64,000 nt of DNA from RHKX01 sp963743875 (GTDB lineage: Bacteria > Actinomycetota > Thermoleophilia > Solirubrobacterales > 70-9). The notes under the pieces were generated by a model that was not told where the DNA came from, searched no databases, and was given only the letters and a program-made list of their open reading frames with translations. Positions 54,807 through 63,268 of the stretch are shown here, one piece after another. Each line of letters begins with the position of its first letter. Position 1 is the stretch's first letter. Where the stretch lies: NCBI GenBank assembly GCA_963743875.1, contig CAVURM010000005.1, forward strand, positions 62,001 to 126,000, given 5' to 3'. The position numbers were made by a program, and so were the translations under genes.

Positions 54807-54986
54807 CTGCTGCGGCTCGACCACGTCGTCGTCGGTGTCCGAGAACGTGGTTGCGGAAAGCAGAGCGGAGTCGATGTGCATGCTGATTTCACCTATGTGG
54901 TTACGGTGCGCGACAACGCCGTCATCGAACTGCGGGCCTTCCTTCAAGAGGCTCAGGCCCTCGAAGCCGCCGGGCTGTCGGCGTAG
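54807..54986 (+). pseudogene. 3' fragment of a SnoaL-like paralogue
   Basis: An open frame without a start codon reads DHVVVGVRERGCGKQSGVDV, then FTYVVTVRDNAVIELRAFLQ and the family ending ALEAAGLSA, stopping at TAG 54984 with GCG before the next ATG. It lacks the MSQENVE half. Its DHVVVGVRERG nearly equals DHVVVGIRERG of the gene cut by the window end at 64000. Confidence 0.8.
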
Positions 54987-54989
54987 GCG

Positions 54990-55391
54990 ATGTCGCAGGA
55001 GAACGTCGAGATAGTCCGACAGGCGTTCGCCGGCTTCGCGGAGCACGGCATTGAAGGGGTTTTGCCCTTCAACAGCCCCGACGTTGTCATCTACTCCATG
55101 CCCGAGTGGCCCGACGACTCCGAGTACCACGGTCACGGCGGGCTCCGAAAGCTCACGCGGCAGTGGACGGATAACTTCGACGACTTTGGTTTCGAGGTTC
55201 GCGAGCTCCGTGATGCGGGCGATTCTGTGGTTGCCCTTCTCGACATGACTGGACTGGTCAAGGGGTCCGAGATCCCCGTGAACCACCACCTCGGTTCTGT
55301 CCACTCGGGGTTCCGAAAAGGAGTGATTGGCCAAGTCCGCTACTTCTCCAGCTGGCAGGGTGCGCTCGAAGCCGCCGGACTGAGCGAGTAG
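54990..55391 (+). CDS. SnoaL/NTF2-like protein (array member 1)
   Basis: A 133-residue alpha+beta barrel protein, beginning MSQENVEIVRQAFAGFAEHG and ending YFSSWQGALEAAGLSE. It starts three bases after the previous unit's stop, and the next unit starts three bases after its own stop. NTF2/SnoaL folds bind small molecules or act as isomerases and cyclases; no catalytic Asp-His pair is evident here. It is probably one transcript with the neighbours. Confidence 0.83.
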   Translation: MSQENVEIVRQAFAGFAEHGIEGVLPFNSPDVVIYSMPEWPDDSEYHGHGGLRKLTRQWTDNFDDFGFEVRELRDAGDSVVALLDMTGLVKGSEIPVNHHLGSVHSGFRKGVIGQVRYFSSWQGALEAAGLSE

Positions 55392-55394
55392 GCG

Positions 55395-56219
55395 ATGTCG
55401 CAGGAGAACGTCGAGCTTGCCTACTCGGCGGTTGACTCCTTCGATCGACGAGAGCTCAACGACTTCCTAGCGCTCATCGACACCGACGTGGAGTTCGTCC
55501 CGCTCCATGCAGAGATGGAGGGCGGCAACTCCTTCAGGGGCCACGAAGGGGTCAGGCGCTGGTGGGAGGACATCCTGAGCGTCTTCCATGAGTTCCGCGC
55601 GGAGGTCGTTGAGGTAACGGTCGTCGGGAATGTGACAGTTACCCGGCTGAGCCTCAGCGGTCAAGGCACAGACAGCAGCGCCCCCATGGAGCAGACGAAC
55701 TGGCAGGCCACGGAGTGGCTCAACAGGAAGGCGATCTGGTGGCGCACATTCCGAAGCGAGGCAGAAGCCCTCGAAGCCGCCGGGCTGCGGAGTAGGGCGG
55801 TGTCGGAGGAGAACGTCGAGATCGTGCGCCGTATGCTCGAGGCCTGGCGGCTGGGCATCGAGCGCAACGATCCCGCAGCAGTCTTCGAGTCCGGGACGGT
55901 TGCCCCGGATCTCGACTGGATTCCCTCACGCGGATTCCCGGGGCCAAGCATCTATCGCAGCCGGGAAGGTGTGGTCGAGTACTTCCGCACTTGGACCGAG
56001 GACTTCGACGGCTGGTCGTTCGAGGTCGAGCGATTGATCGAGGCTCCCGGTGACCGCGTTGTCGCTCTGATCCACCAAACGGCGACCGGCAAGGGGAGCG
56101 GCGCGAGCGTCGAAATGGATGCCGGTTTCGTCTATGAGCTGGAAGGTGGTCAGGTGATCCGGATACGCAACTACGTCGATCCCGCCGAGGCCCTCGAAGC
56201 CGCTGGATTGCCCGAGTAG
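55395..56219 (+). CDS. Two fused SnoaL/NTF2-like units (array members 2 and 3)
   Basis: A 274-residue frame with two complete SnoaL-like units. Unit one (55395-55800) opens MSQENVELAYSAVDSFDRRE and ends ALEAAGLRS; unit two opens VSEENVEIVRRMLEAWRLGI at a GTG (55801) and ends DPAEALEAAGLPE. The usual stop between units is missing: GGGCTGCGGAGTAGGGCGG would give a stop with one extra G. So it is either a real two-domain protein or two genes joined by a one-base read error. Confidence 0.75.
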   Translation: MSQENVELAYSAVDSFDRRELNDFLALIDTDVEFVPLHAEMEGGNSFRGHEGVRRWWEDILSVFHEFRAEVVEVTVVGNVTVTRLSLSGQGTDSSAPMEQTNWQATEWLNRKAIWWRTFRSEAEALEAAGLRSRAVSEENVEIVRRMLEAWRLGIERNDPAAVFESGTVAPDLDWIPSRGFPGPSIYRSREGVVEYFRTWTEDFDGWSFEVERLIEAPGDRVVALIHQTATGKGSGASVEMDAGFVYELEGGQVIRIRNYVDPAEALEAAGLPE

Positions 56220-56257
56220 GGCGGCCCCGGCTTACCTCCCGAGATACTGTGAGGACG

Positions 56258-56653
56258 ATGTCGCAGGAGAACGTGGAAACCTTTCGGCGCGTTACCGATG
56301 CCATCAATCGCGCCGATGTCGAAGCCGTGTTGGCAGAGACCCACCCTGAAATCGTCTTCGAGCCCCAGCGGACAGCAACTGAGGGCGCGTACCTCGGCCA
56401 CGAAGGCGTTCGGCGCTGGTTGGCGGACACGGCGGCAACCTTTGAGTTGTTCCGAGCCGAGTACCCCGACGTTCGCGATTTCGGCGCTCGCGTGCTCGCG
56501 GTCGGTTCGCTCAGGGTGCGCGGCCGAAGCGGTGGCATCGAGACCAACGTTCCAGTGGCTTTCATCGCCGAGTATCGAGACGGGCTGCTCTGGCGTGCTA
56601 GGGACTACAGGGAGGCGCGGTTGGCCCTCGAAGCAGCCGGGCTGCGCGAGTAG
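56258..56653 (+). CDS. SnoaL/NTF2-like protein (array member 4)
   Basis: A 131-residue unit: MSQENVETFRRVTDAINRAD, GHEGVRRWLADTAATFELFR, LRVRGRSGGIETNVPVAFIA, ending LALEAAGLRE. The ATG is preceded by GAGATACTGTGAGGACG, the conserved leader of the array. It has no canonical RBS. It is followed by the convergent cyclase-ATPase. Confidence 0.83.
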   Translation: MSQENVETFRRVTDAINRADVEAVLAETHPEIVFEPQRTATEGAYLGHEGVRRWLADTAATFELFRAEYPDVRDFGARVLAVGSLRVRGRSGGIETNVPVAFIAEYRDGLLWRARDYREARLALEAAGLRE

Positions 56654-56669
56654 GCGCGAGGGAGCAACC

Positions 56670-59600
56670 TCAGGCCTGCGAGAGCCCCGCTTTCGCGGCT
56701 TCCGCGAGGTGGGGTACATCAAGACCTTCAGCCTCCACGACGGCCTCCTCCAGGACTTGGGCCACGGCCTTGGGCTCGTCGTCGGGCAGCAACCTCGCAA
56801 GAAGCAGTCGCGTCCTGAGCGCGTTCAGGGGCCGCCCGGCCTGTTCCCAGAGAACCACGGCATCGCGCAGATCGTGACTCGCGGCGCCGGCGTCGTCGGC
56901 CGCGGCTCCACGCGCCTCTGCCGCCGCCGCATTGGACACGGGGTGAGCGGCACGTTCCCGTAGCTCCTCCACGGACCGGGAGGCCACCCCGGCTTCGTCT
57001 CGTCTGCCGTCCAAGACCAGGACGACGGCTCGGGTGCCGATCGCTTCAGCGGACTGAGCAATGAGCCCGGCGCTGTCGCTGACGGTCTCCGCTTCAGCGA
57101 GCGCGTCACACGCGCCTCGGAAGTCGCCGCGGTCGCGCTTGCATGCGCTGCTCCACAGCAGGGCGGTGAATGCGGCCTCCGAGCGCCCCCCGGCTTCAGC
57201 CAGTTCTCGCGAACTTTGAAGGCGGGCTTCTGCGGTTTCCCAATCACCCAGGCGCCAGGCGGAGATTCCCTGCAGCAGCAACGGGAGGCATAGCTGCCCC
57301 GTGAGCCCCTCACGCTCGGAGAGCCTGGCGGCGGTGGCGGCGCGCTCGTCGACTTCCGACCAGCATGCGGGATGAACGGCGAGCTGCCCAAGGGCGCCCT
57401 GCAACTCGATCGCAGCAGGCACGTCGCCGACCTGGTCGGCGAGAGTCAGCGCCTCCTCACACGCCGCGACCGCCGCCGGGTAGTCGGCCTCAGCAAACTC
57501 GAGGTGACGGCCGAGGGCCTGCAGCGCCCTGACCGTGTCAGCGGGGCTGGCCTGCCTTGCGATCTCGACTGCCCGTTCGAAGCTCTGCCTCGCCTGTTCG
57601 AGGTCGCCGATGCGGCCGAAGACCCGCCCGAAGGTCAGGTGGGCGCGACTGGCGGTTGCCGACTGCCCCAGCGCATCCGCAAGGCGCTGAGCTTTCTCGG
57701 CTGCATAGATCGCGAGCATGTTGTCGCCGGTCTCGACGTAGAGGGAGGCCGCTTCCTCATAGAGCTCGACCAGCTCTCGGCAGGGGTCGCCGTCCTTGAG
57801 CAGGTCGATCCCCTGCTGAAAGTGGGCGATCGACGATTCCCGGTTCGCCTTGTGCCAATAGCCCGAGCCGATCTTTCTGTGTAGCTCTCCCGCCCTTGCA
57901 CGACTTTCGCCGTCCTCGTAGAACCCGAGCGCGCGCGTCCAGCTCTCGAGCGCCGCGTCGATGTGTCCCGAGCGGAACGCCGTATCTCCGCGGCTCTCCT
58001 CGATCCGAGCCCGATCGGCCGGCTCGAGGCCGGCGGGCAGGCTCAACGCGCTCTCGTATTGCGCGAGGGCCTCCGCGTTGGAGTACATGGCTGCAGCAGC
58101 GTCCCCTGCCGCCTCGAAGGCGCGAGCTGCGCCGATTCGCATCCGCAGCAGCTCCTCAGCCGGGAAGTTGGCCTGCTCGGCAAGCGTTGCGGCTCTGCCG
58201 TGGTGTTCGGCGAGCAGGCCGGCGACCCCTTCCCGGTTGGCTCCGAGCCGGCCTTCGATGATGCCGGCGAGCTCGAGGTGTTGGCGTGCGCGGACCGCGC
58301 GCGGAAGAGCGGCGTACGCCACGTCCCGAACGAGCGCGTGCTTGAACGCGAACTCCCGCTCACCGACGACCCGGCTGGCCGTCGATGGGGTCAGCAGGTC
58401 CTTATCGACGAGCGCCGCAAGCGTAGGGCCGACGGGACCTCCTCCCGTGAGCTCGCTGAGGACCTCGTCCCAGAAACTCTGACCGATCACCGATGCGGCC
58501 TGCAGCAGCCTGCGCTCGTCGGATCCCAGCGCATCGAGGCGGGCTGCCAGCACGGCGTGAACGCTGTCGGGAAGTTCCCCGACGTCGCTGTTTTCCTCCT
58601 CGCGAAGTCGATTGACCATCTCCTCGGCGAACAGCGGATTGCCGCCGGACCGGCCAGCCACCTCCTCGGCCAGTTCGCGGCCGCCCTCTTGCCCGGCCAG
58701 CAGGGATCGGACGAGGACCTCCGCTTCCTGGGCCGAGAGGGGGTCGAGCGAGATCGTCGTCGCGTTTCGCCGGCCGCCCCCCCAGGTCGGCCGCCGCTCC
58801 AGCAGTTCATCTCGCGCCAGGCAGACGATCAGCATCGGGCCGCGCCCCCAGCCCGCCAGGTGCTCGATCAGATCCAGCATCCCCTCGTCGGCCCAGTGGA
58901 TGTCCTCGAGCGCCAGAACGACAGGGGATCTCTCGCTGAGTAGCTGCAGTAACAGACGAACGGCCCCGAAGAACCGTTCGCGGACCTGCTCGGGATCGAG
59001 GTCATCGCCGACCTCGTCGCTGCTGTCGATTCCAAGGATCCTGACAATCTGAGCCGCCGTGCGCGGGGCGTCGACCGCCTCCTCGTTATCCGAGAGGCCC
59101 TCGATGCCGGCGACCAGCTTTGTGACACCGACGTCCGGCGCCTCGGCGCGTGAGATCCCGAACCGCTCTCGTAGAATCTCCCCCATGGCCGCGTACGTCG
59201 TGATCGTTCCGTAGGCCGGCGAGCGTCCAACCAACGTGTCGACGGAGTCGGTTCGACTCCCCAGCGCCGCCCCGAGCTCGTTCAACAGTCTTGACTTCCC
59301 CACGCCCGCCTGCCCGAAGACCGTGACGAGATAGGGCCGCGACTCGCGGACGGCGCGATCGAACAGCGTCAGCAGAAGGGCGAGCTCCTCGTCGCGGCCG
59401 ACCAGTGGTGCGGCGGGGCGCGACTCGGGCTGGGACGCCTCGTCGATCACGCCCACGGCCTCCCAGGCTGGGATTGCCTGTGACTTTCCCTTCAGGGCCA
59501 GGGGCTCGAGGTCGCGGTACTCGATCGCACCTGCGGTCGACCTGTGGGTCGACCCGCCGACCGTGACCGCACCCACCCGGCTTGCGGCCTGCAGACGTGC

Positions 59601-60191
59601 CGCTACGTTGACGGCATCGCCAATCACCGTGTACTGATCGCCCATGCGGCCGGCGAGCACGTCCCCGGAGTTGATACCGACCCGCAGCGCCAGCTCGACG
59701 TCCCTCGTCGCTTCCCGAGCAGCTATCTCGGCGTTGATCTCGTCCATCGCCCCCTGCATTGCAAGGCCGGCTCTGACCGCGCGCTCGGGGTCGTCCTCGT
59801 GCGCGACCGGCGCGCCGAAGACGGCCATGACGTTGTCGCCGATGTACTTATCGACGTGACCCTCTCGCTCGGTCACCTCCCGGCTCAGGCGCCTGAGGGC
59901 GCCGTCGACCAGCGCCTTGGTGTCCTCAGGGTCCAGGCGCTCGGCGATCGTCGTGTAGCCCGAAAGATCGGCGAACAGCACGGTCGCCCGCCGTCGTTCC
60001 TCGCTCAGATTCGGCACCTCCGGAGCGGGTGCGCCAAACGCGGTTCCGCACTCGCCACAGAATCGGGCACCCGGCAGGCCCGGCGCGCCGCAGCTCGGAC
60101 ACGCGATCGCCTGATCTGCGCCGCAGCGGACGCAGAACCTGGTCTGGCCCGGATTCTCCACACCACACTCGCTGCACGCCGGAATTGCCAC
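56670..60191 (-). CDS. Class III cyclase-AAA ATPase-TPR signalling protein with zinc ribbons
   Basis: A protein of 1173 residues. Two N-terminal zinc ribbons (CSECGVENPGQTRFCVRCG and CPSCGAPGLPGARFCGECG) precede a class III cyclase with Asp75 (FADLSGYT), Asp119 (KYIGDNVMAVFG) and the Asn195/Arg199 pair (GDAVNVAARLQ), so it should be active. Then comes an AAA/STAND ATPase: P-loop GQAGVGKS (about 293-300), LALEDIHWADEG. TPR-like helices fill the C-terminal half (LGRHLEFAEADYPAAVAACE). It sits inside the SnoaL array. GTG 60191 is preferred; GTG 60242 is an alternative. Confidence 0.88.
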   Translation of the reverse strand: MAIPACSECGVENPGQTRFCVRCGADQAIACPSCGAPGLPGARFCGECGTAFGAPAPEVPNLSEERRRATVLFADLSGYTTIAERLDPEDTKALVDGALRRLSREVTEREGHVDKYIGDNVMAVFGAPVAHEDDPERAVRAGLAMQGAMDEINAEIAAREATRDVELALRVGINSGDVLAGRMGDQYTVIGDAVNVAARLQAASRVGAVTVGGSTHRSTAGAIEYRDLEPLALKGKSQAIPAWEAVGVIDEASQPESRPAAPLVGRDEELALLLTLFDRAVRESRPYLVTVFGQAGVGKSRLLNELGAALGSRTDSVDTLVGRSPAYGTITTYAAMGEILRERFGISRAEAPDVGVTKLVAGIEGLSDNEEAVDAPRTAAQIVRILGIDSSDEVGDDLDPEQVRERFFGAVRLLLQLLSERSPVVLALEDIHWADEGMLDLIEHLAGWGRGPMLIVCLARDELLERRPTWGGGRRNATTISLDPLSAQEAEVLVRSLLAGQEGGRELAEEVAGRSGGNPLFAEEMVNRLREEENSDVGELPDSVHAVLAARLDALGSDERRLLQAASVIGQSFWDEVLSELTGGGPVGPTLAALVDKDLLTPSTASRVVGEREFAFKHALVRDVAYAALPRAVRARQHLELAGIIEGRLGANREGVAGLLAEHHGRAATLAEQANFPAEELLRMRIGAARAFEAAGDAAAAMYSNAEALAQYESALSLPAGLEPADRARIEESRGDTAFRSGHIDAALESWTRALGFYEDGESRARAGELHRKIGSGYWHKANRESSIAHFQQGIDLLKDGDPCRELVELYEEAASLYVETGDNMLAIYAAEKAQRLADALGQSATASRAHLTFGRVFGRIGDLEQARQSFERAVEIARQASPADTVRALQALGRHLEFAEADYPAAVAACEEALTLADQVGDVPAAIELQGALGQLAVHPACWSEVDERAATAARLSEREGLTGQLCLPLLLQGISAWRLGDWETAEARLQSSRELAEAGGRSEAAFTALLWSSACKRDRGDFRGACDALAEAETVSDSAGLIAQSAEAIGTRAVVLVLDGRRDEAGVASRSVEELRERAAHPVSNAAAAEARGAAADDAGAASHDLRDAVVLWEQAGRPLNALRTRLLLARLLPDDEPKAVAQVLEEAVVEAEGLDVPHLAEAAKAGLSQA

Positions 60192-60284
60192 GACAGCCAG
60201 ATTACGACCGATCCTGCACCGCACACAACGAGAAGCCGCCACGTGTCAGCGACTCTCCCCCTGCCGCGCGATACTGAGTGGGCG

Positions 60285-60671
60285 ATGTCACGGGAGAACG
60301 TGGAGATAGCCAGAGGCGCTTACGCGGCGTTCAATCGCCGCGATTTTGACGCCGCGCTGGAGACACTCGATCCTGACATCGAATGGCACCAGATAACGCA
60401 GTTTCCCGACCGCACGGTCTACCGGGGCCGGGACGAGGTGAGAGATCGGTTCTGGAACGAGCAACTCGTTGAACAGTTCGGAGACTTCAGAATCAACGTG
60501 CAGGAGTTCATCGACGCCGGGGACCACGTAGTGATGATTGGTGAGATCGTCGCTCACGGGACCACCAGCGGGTTGGACTTTCGTTTCCGGGTCGTCAACG
60601 TCTTGGAGATGCGGCAGGGGAAGACCGTCCGGGCGTACGACGTTGCCGGAACGAGCGTTCCGGCAACCTAG
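60285..60671 (+). CDS. SnoaL/NTF2-like protein (array member 5)
   Basis: A 128-residue unit: MSRENVEIARGAYAAFNRRD, DAALETLDPDIEWHQITQFP, VMIGEIVAHGTTSGLDFRFR, ending VAGTSVPAT without the usual ALEAAGL. The start ATG follows CGCGATACTGAGTGGGCG. A divergent cyclase-ATPase begins 94 bases upstream. Confidence 0.82.
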   Translation: MSRENVEIARGAYAAFNRRDFDAALETLDPDIEWHQITQFPDRTVYRGRDEVRDRFWNEQLVEQFGDFRINVQEFIDAGDHVVMIGEIVAHGTTSGLDFRFRVVNVLEMRQGKTVRAYDVAGTSVPAT

Positions 60672-60686
60672 GAGTTAGCGGGCTCC

Positions 60687-61079
60687 CTAAGCGGGATCGA
60701 GGCCGGCGGCTTGGCGCGCCTGTGCCTGGTCGTTGTAGTAGCCGATCCGAGTGATCTTGCCGTCGCGTAACTCGACGAGGATGGCGTCGTCGCGCCCCAA
60801 CTCTATGCCGCTGCCCTTGCCCTTGGCAATCATGCGAAAGGTGGAGAGCACCTTGTCCTCGTCGACCGGAACGAATTCATTCCCCTCCGTTCGCCAGCTT
60901 TCCCAACCGTCGTTCCAGCGACCCATCCACGTGTAGAAAGAATCGCGCCCCGCGTCGGGTATGTCCGTGTCGTCGATCTCGACCTCGTCGGCGAGTTCAT
61001 TTGCCGCGTCCTCAAGATCCCCACGCTCGATCGCCTCAGCCAACCTGCGTGCCGCGTCGACGTTCTCTTGCTGGCTCAT
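60687..61079 (-). CDS. SnoaL/NTF2-like protein (array member 6)
   Basis: A 130-residue unit: MSQQENVDAARRLAEAIERG, DTDIPDAGRDSFYTWMGRWN, DAILVELRDGKITRIGYYND and QAQARQAAGLDPA. It is the most diverged C-terminus of the array. It is convergent with unit 5, with 15 bases between stops. Confidence 0.8.
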   Translation of the reverse strand: MSQQENVDAARRLAEAIERGDLEDAANELADEVEIDDTDIPDAGRDSFYTWMGRWNDGWESWRTEGNEFVPVDEDKVLSTFRMIAKGKGSGIELGRDDAILVELRDGKITRIGYYNDQAQARQAAGLDPA

Positions 61080-61098
61080 GTCATCGAATCTACAACGC

Positions 61099-61538
61099 CT
61101 ACCCCGACAGCCCAGCGGCTTCGAGGGCTTCTGCTCGGTCGGTGTATTCGATCATTCGAGCGATCTTGCCCTCGCGGACGGTAACCACCTCGAATATCTG
61201 CTGCGAGACAGAGACCCCGCTGCCCTTGCCGCGGATCGATACCCGCACCACAACCAGAACCTTGTCTTTCCCCGCGTCGGTGACCTCCTCGACCTTGGGA
61301 TGCCAGTAGTCGAACGCTTCAAGGAAATCGTCCACCGCACGCAGCCACTGCTCGCGGCCATGCGCGATGGGTTGCCAACAGGCAGCTTCCATTCGGCGTC
61401 GGGATCGACCAGATCGAAAACTTGCTCTGCAAGCGGCGACTGACTTAGTGGTACCTCCGGGTTGGCCCAGTATTCATCGAACACCCGCCCAAGCACCTCC
61501 CAGAAATCGCGCACGATCTCCACGTTCTCCTGCGACAT
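61099..61538 (-). CDS. SnoaL/NTF2-like protein (array member 7, one frameshift)
   Basis: The N-terminal part MSQENVEIVRDFWEVLGRVF to DPDAEWKLPVGNP and the C-terminal part HGREQWLRAVDDFLEAFDYW, VVRVSIRGKGSGVSVSQQIF and ALEAAGLSG lie in two frames. The break is near 61370. Together they form a normal unit of about 146 residues. It starts three bases after the stop of unit 8, the same junction as at 54984. Confidence 0.78.
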
Positions 61539-61541
61539 CGC

Positions 61542-61946
61542 CTACTCCGACAGCCCGACGGCTTCGAGGGCATCCTGAGGATTGAGGTACCCCCGCACGT
61601 TCGCGATCTTGTCGCCTCGAAAGGTAAAGAGCCATGCCATCTCGGAATCAACCTCGACTCCGCTCTCCCGGCCACGGGCTTGCATCCGGCCGATGATCAA
61701 CACGGTGTCGCCGAGGTCTCGAAACTCCCCGAACTCGAACTGCAGATCCCTGAAGGCTCCGTCGGTTTCGGCCATCCACTCGCGAATGCCATCGTGACCT
61801 CGGTAGATATTCCCCTCGGCGCCGCCGATGATTGCCGACCGGAGCACCACCTCGGAGGCGGTGTACACGAGGCCCGCCTCCGTGTCCCGATGAACAGCGA
61901 ACGCCTCGAGGGCTCGCTTGCAGACCTCCACGTTCTCTTCCGACAT
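61542..61946 (-). CDS. SnoaL/NTF2-like protein (array member 8)
   Basis: A 134-residue unit: MSEENVEVCKRALEAFAVHR, GNIYRGHDGIREWMAETDGA, VLIIGRMQARGRESGVEVDS, ending DALEAVGLSE. Its ATG follows the conserved leader (see 61947-62025). It is the first gene of a minus-strand pair with unit 7. Confidence 0.83.
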   Translation of the reverse strand: MSEENVEVCKRALEAFAVHRDTEAGLVYTASEVVLRSAIIGGAEGNIYRGHDGIREWMAETDGAFRDLQFEFGEFRDLGDTVLIIGRMQARGRESGVEVDSEMAWLFTFRGDKIANVRGYLNPQDALEAVGLSE

Positions 61947-62025
61947 CGCCCGCTCACAGTATCCCGCTCTGGCCCTAAATCGGCTGAGTGGGAGCTCTGG
62001 AACGGCCAGAACGCCGTTTACCGGC
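61947..62025 (-). promoter_or_regulatory. Conserved leader of a SnoaL array unit
   Basis: On the minus strand this 79-bp block reads ACGGCGTTCTGGCCGTTCCA, GCTCCCACTCAGCC, AGGGCCAGAGCGGGATACTG and GCGGGCG before ATG. It nearly equals the block before the 63732 gene. The GATACT hexamer 13 bases before the ATG could be a -10 element giving a nearly leaderless mRNA. Confidence 0.6.
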
Positions 62026-62031
62026 CTACTC

Positions 62032-62427
62032 CTACAGCCCGGCGGCTTCGAGGGCCTTGCTCCGGCTGGAGAAAATCTCCAGGCGAACTGCCCTTCCATT
62101 CCTCATGGTCCAGACGTGGCCCTGCAGGGAGTCGACGACAGCTCCGCTCTCCTTGCCGCGTCCCGTGGTGCGGCAGAGGACGACCACGACCTCGCCCACC
62201 GGGATGTACTCCTCGGCCTCTATATGGAAGTCCTCCCACTCACGAAGCCACTCCAGCATCCGGTTGCTTCTCGACTCTGGTTCGCGGTGGACCCCGTGGA
62301 TGTCCGGAAACTCGTCCGACCAGCCCCACTCCGTGTCAGGCCCATACACGTCGGTAGTGGGACGAAGGTTGCCTCTGCTCCACTCCTCGTAGACCGGCTG
62401 CAGCGCCTTCACGTTCTCCTCCGACAT
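62032..62427 (-). CDS. SnoaL/NTF2-like protein (array member 9)
   Basis: A 131-residue unit: MSEENVKALQPVYEEWSRGN, EFPDIHGVHREPESRSNRML, VVVLCRTTGRGKESGAVVDS, ending SKALEAAGL. Leader AGGGCCAAAGCGCGATACTG precedes the ATG. The frame is intact. Confidence 0.83.
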   Translation of the reverse strand: MSEENVKALQPVYEEWSRGNLRPTTDVYGPDTEWGWSDEFPDIHGVHREPESRSNRMLEWLREWEDFHIEAEEYIPVGEVVVVLCRTTGRGKESGAVVDSLQGHVWTMRNGRAVRLEIFSSRSKALEAAGL

Positions 62428-62494
62428 CGCCCGCGCAGTATCGCGCTTTGGCCCTGAACCGGCTGAGTAGGAGCTACTGCAAGCCCAGAACTGC

Positions 62495-62884
62495 CTACTC
62501 CGACAGCTCGGCGTCTTCGAGGGCTTCCTCGACGCTCGCGTACATCTTCATCCTGAACGCCAGTCCGTCGCGGAGCGACCACACCTGAGCGAAGTGCATG
62601 TCGACGGGAATCCCGGTTACCTTCGAACGTCCCCGCTGATTGACGATGGCTACTACTCGCTCCCCGAAGTCAAGGCAGTCCTCGAGCTCGACCTCCCAGT
62701 CATCCCAAGCATCCGCCCACTCTGCGTTGAACCGGTTAGCTCCGTCAGGTCCGGAATAGATCTGCTGGCCAGGCCAGCCGAGTCTGGTCACATCCCAGAC
62801 CAGGTCAGGATGCGCGTTGACCTCACCAGTGGCCTTCCAGTACCTGTAGCCCTGTCTGATGAGGTCCACGTTCTCCTGCGACAT
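62495..62884 (-). CDS. SnoaL/NTF2-like protein (array member 10)
   Basis: A 129-residue unit: MSQENVDLIRQGYRYWKATG, GWPGQQIYSGPDGANRFNAE, VVAIVNQRGRSKVTGIPVDM, ending EEALEDAELSE. Its leader (62885-62930) is TTCAGGGCCTAAGCGAGATA then CTGCACAGACG. The frame is intact. Confidence 0.83.
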   Translation of the reverse strand: MSQENVDLIRQGYRYWKATGEVNAHPDLVWDVTRLGWPGQQIYSGPDGANRFNAEWADAWDDWEVELEDCLDFGERVVAIVNQRGRSKVTGIPVDMHFAQVWSLRDGLAFRMKMYASVEEALEDAELSE

Positions 62885-63043
62885 CGTCTGTGCAGTATCT
62901 CGCTTAGGCCCTGAACCGACTGAGTAGGTGCCGGAGGCCTAACCGTGCAGAAGGCTGTGGTCGGGTTGACAAGGGGCTAGTCAGTGTGCGCGACACTTCG
63001 GGCGCAAATCGGCGAACGGCTCGCCTCTGGGGTTCCAAGTGAT

Positions 63044-63230
63044 GGAGCCAGCCGGGCTCGAACCGGCGACCTCCTGGGTGCGATGCGGGGAGCCCCTAGA
63101 AGGTTTGAGGCCAGGGAGTTGGCTCTACTAAGCGGTTCGTGGTCCGAGGGCTCGTCCTACGCTCAGCGCGGTACCCGTGGATTACCGGGGTTTGGGTTGG
63201 ATTTGGGCACCGAAACGGGGTTGGTGCCCA
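63044..63230 (+). repeat. Long direct repeat with tRNA-3'-end-like start (copy 5)
   Basis: About 187 bp: GGAGCCAGCCGGGCTCGAAC, TGAGGCCAGGGAGTTGGCTC, TAAGCGGTTCGTGGTC, TACCCGTGGATTACCG, GGGTTGGATTTGGGCACC, ending in GGTTGGTGCCCA. It matches 53355-53540 along its whole length and lies in direct orientation 9.7 kb away. In 62931-63043 and after it no gene is seen until 63269. Confidence 0.8.
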
Positions 63231-63268
63231 ATGGCGACTGCTCCCGGAGGCGCGATACTGCCCGGGCG

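Noticed and set aside
49784..63230. The tRNA-like sequences as functional tRNA genes
   Set aside because: Each has a good T-arm and acceptor end, but no D-arm, anticodon arm or 5' acceptor strand can be found at the right distance.
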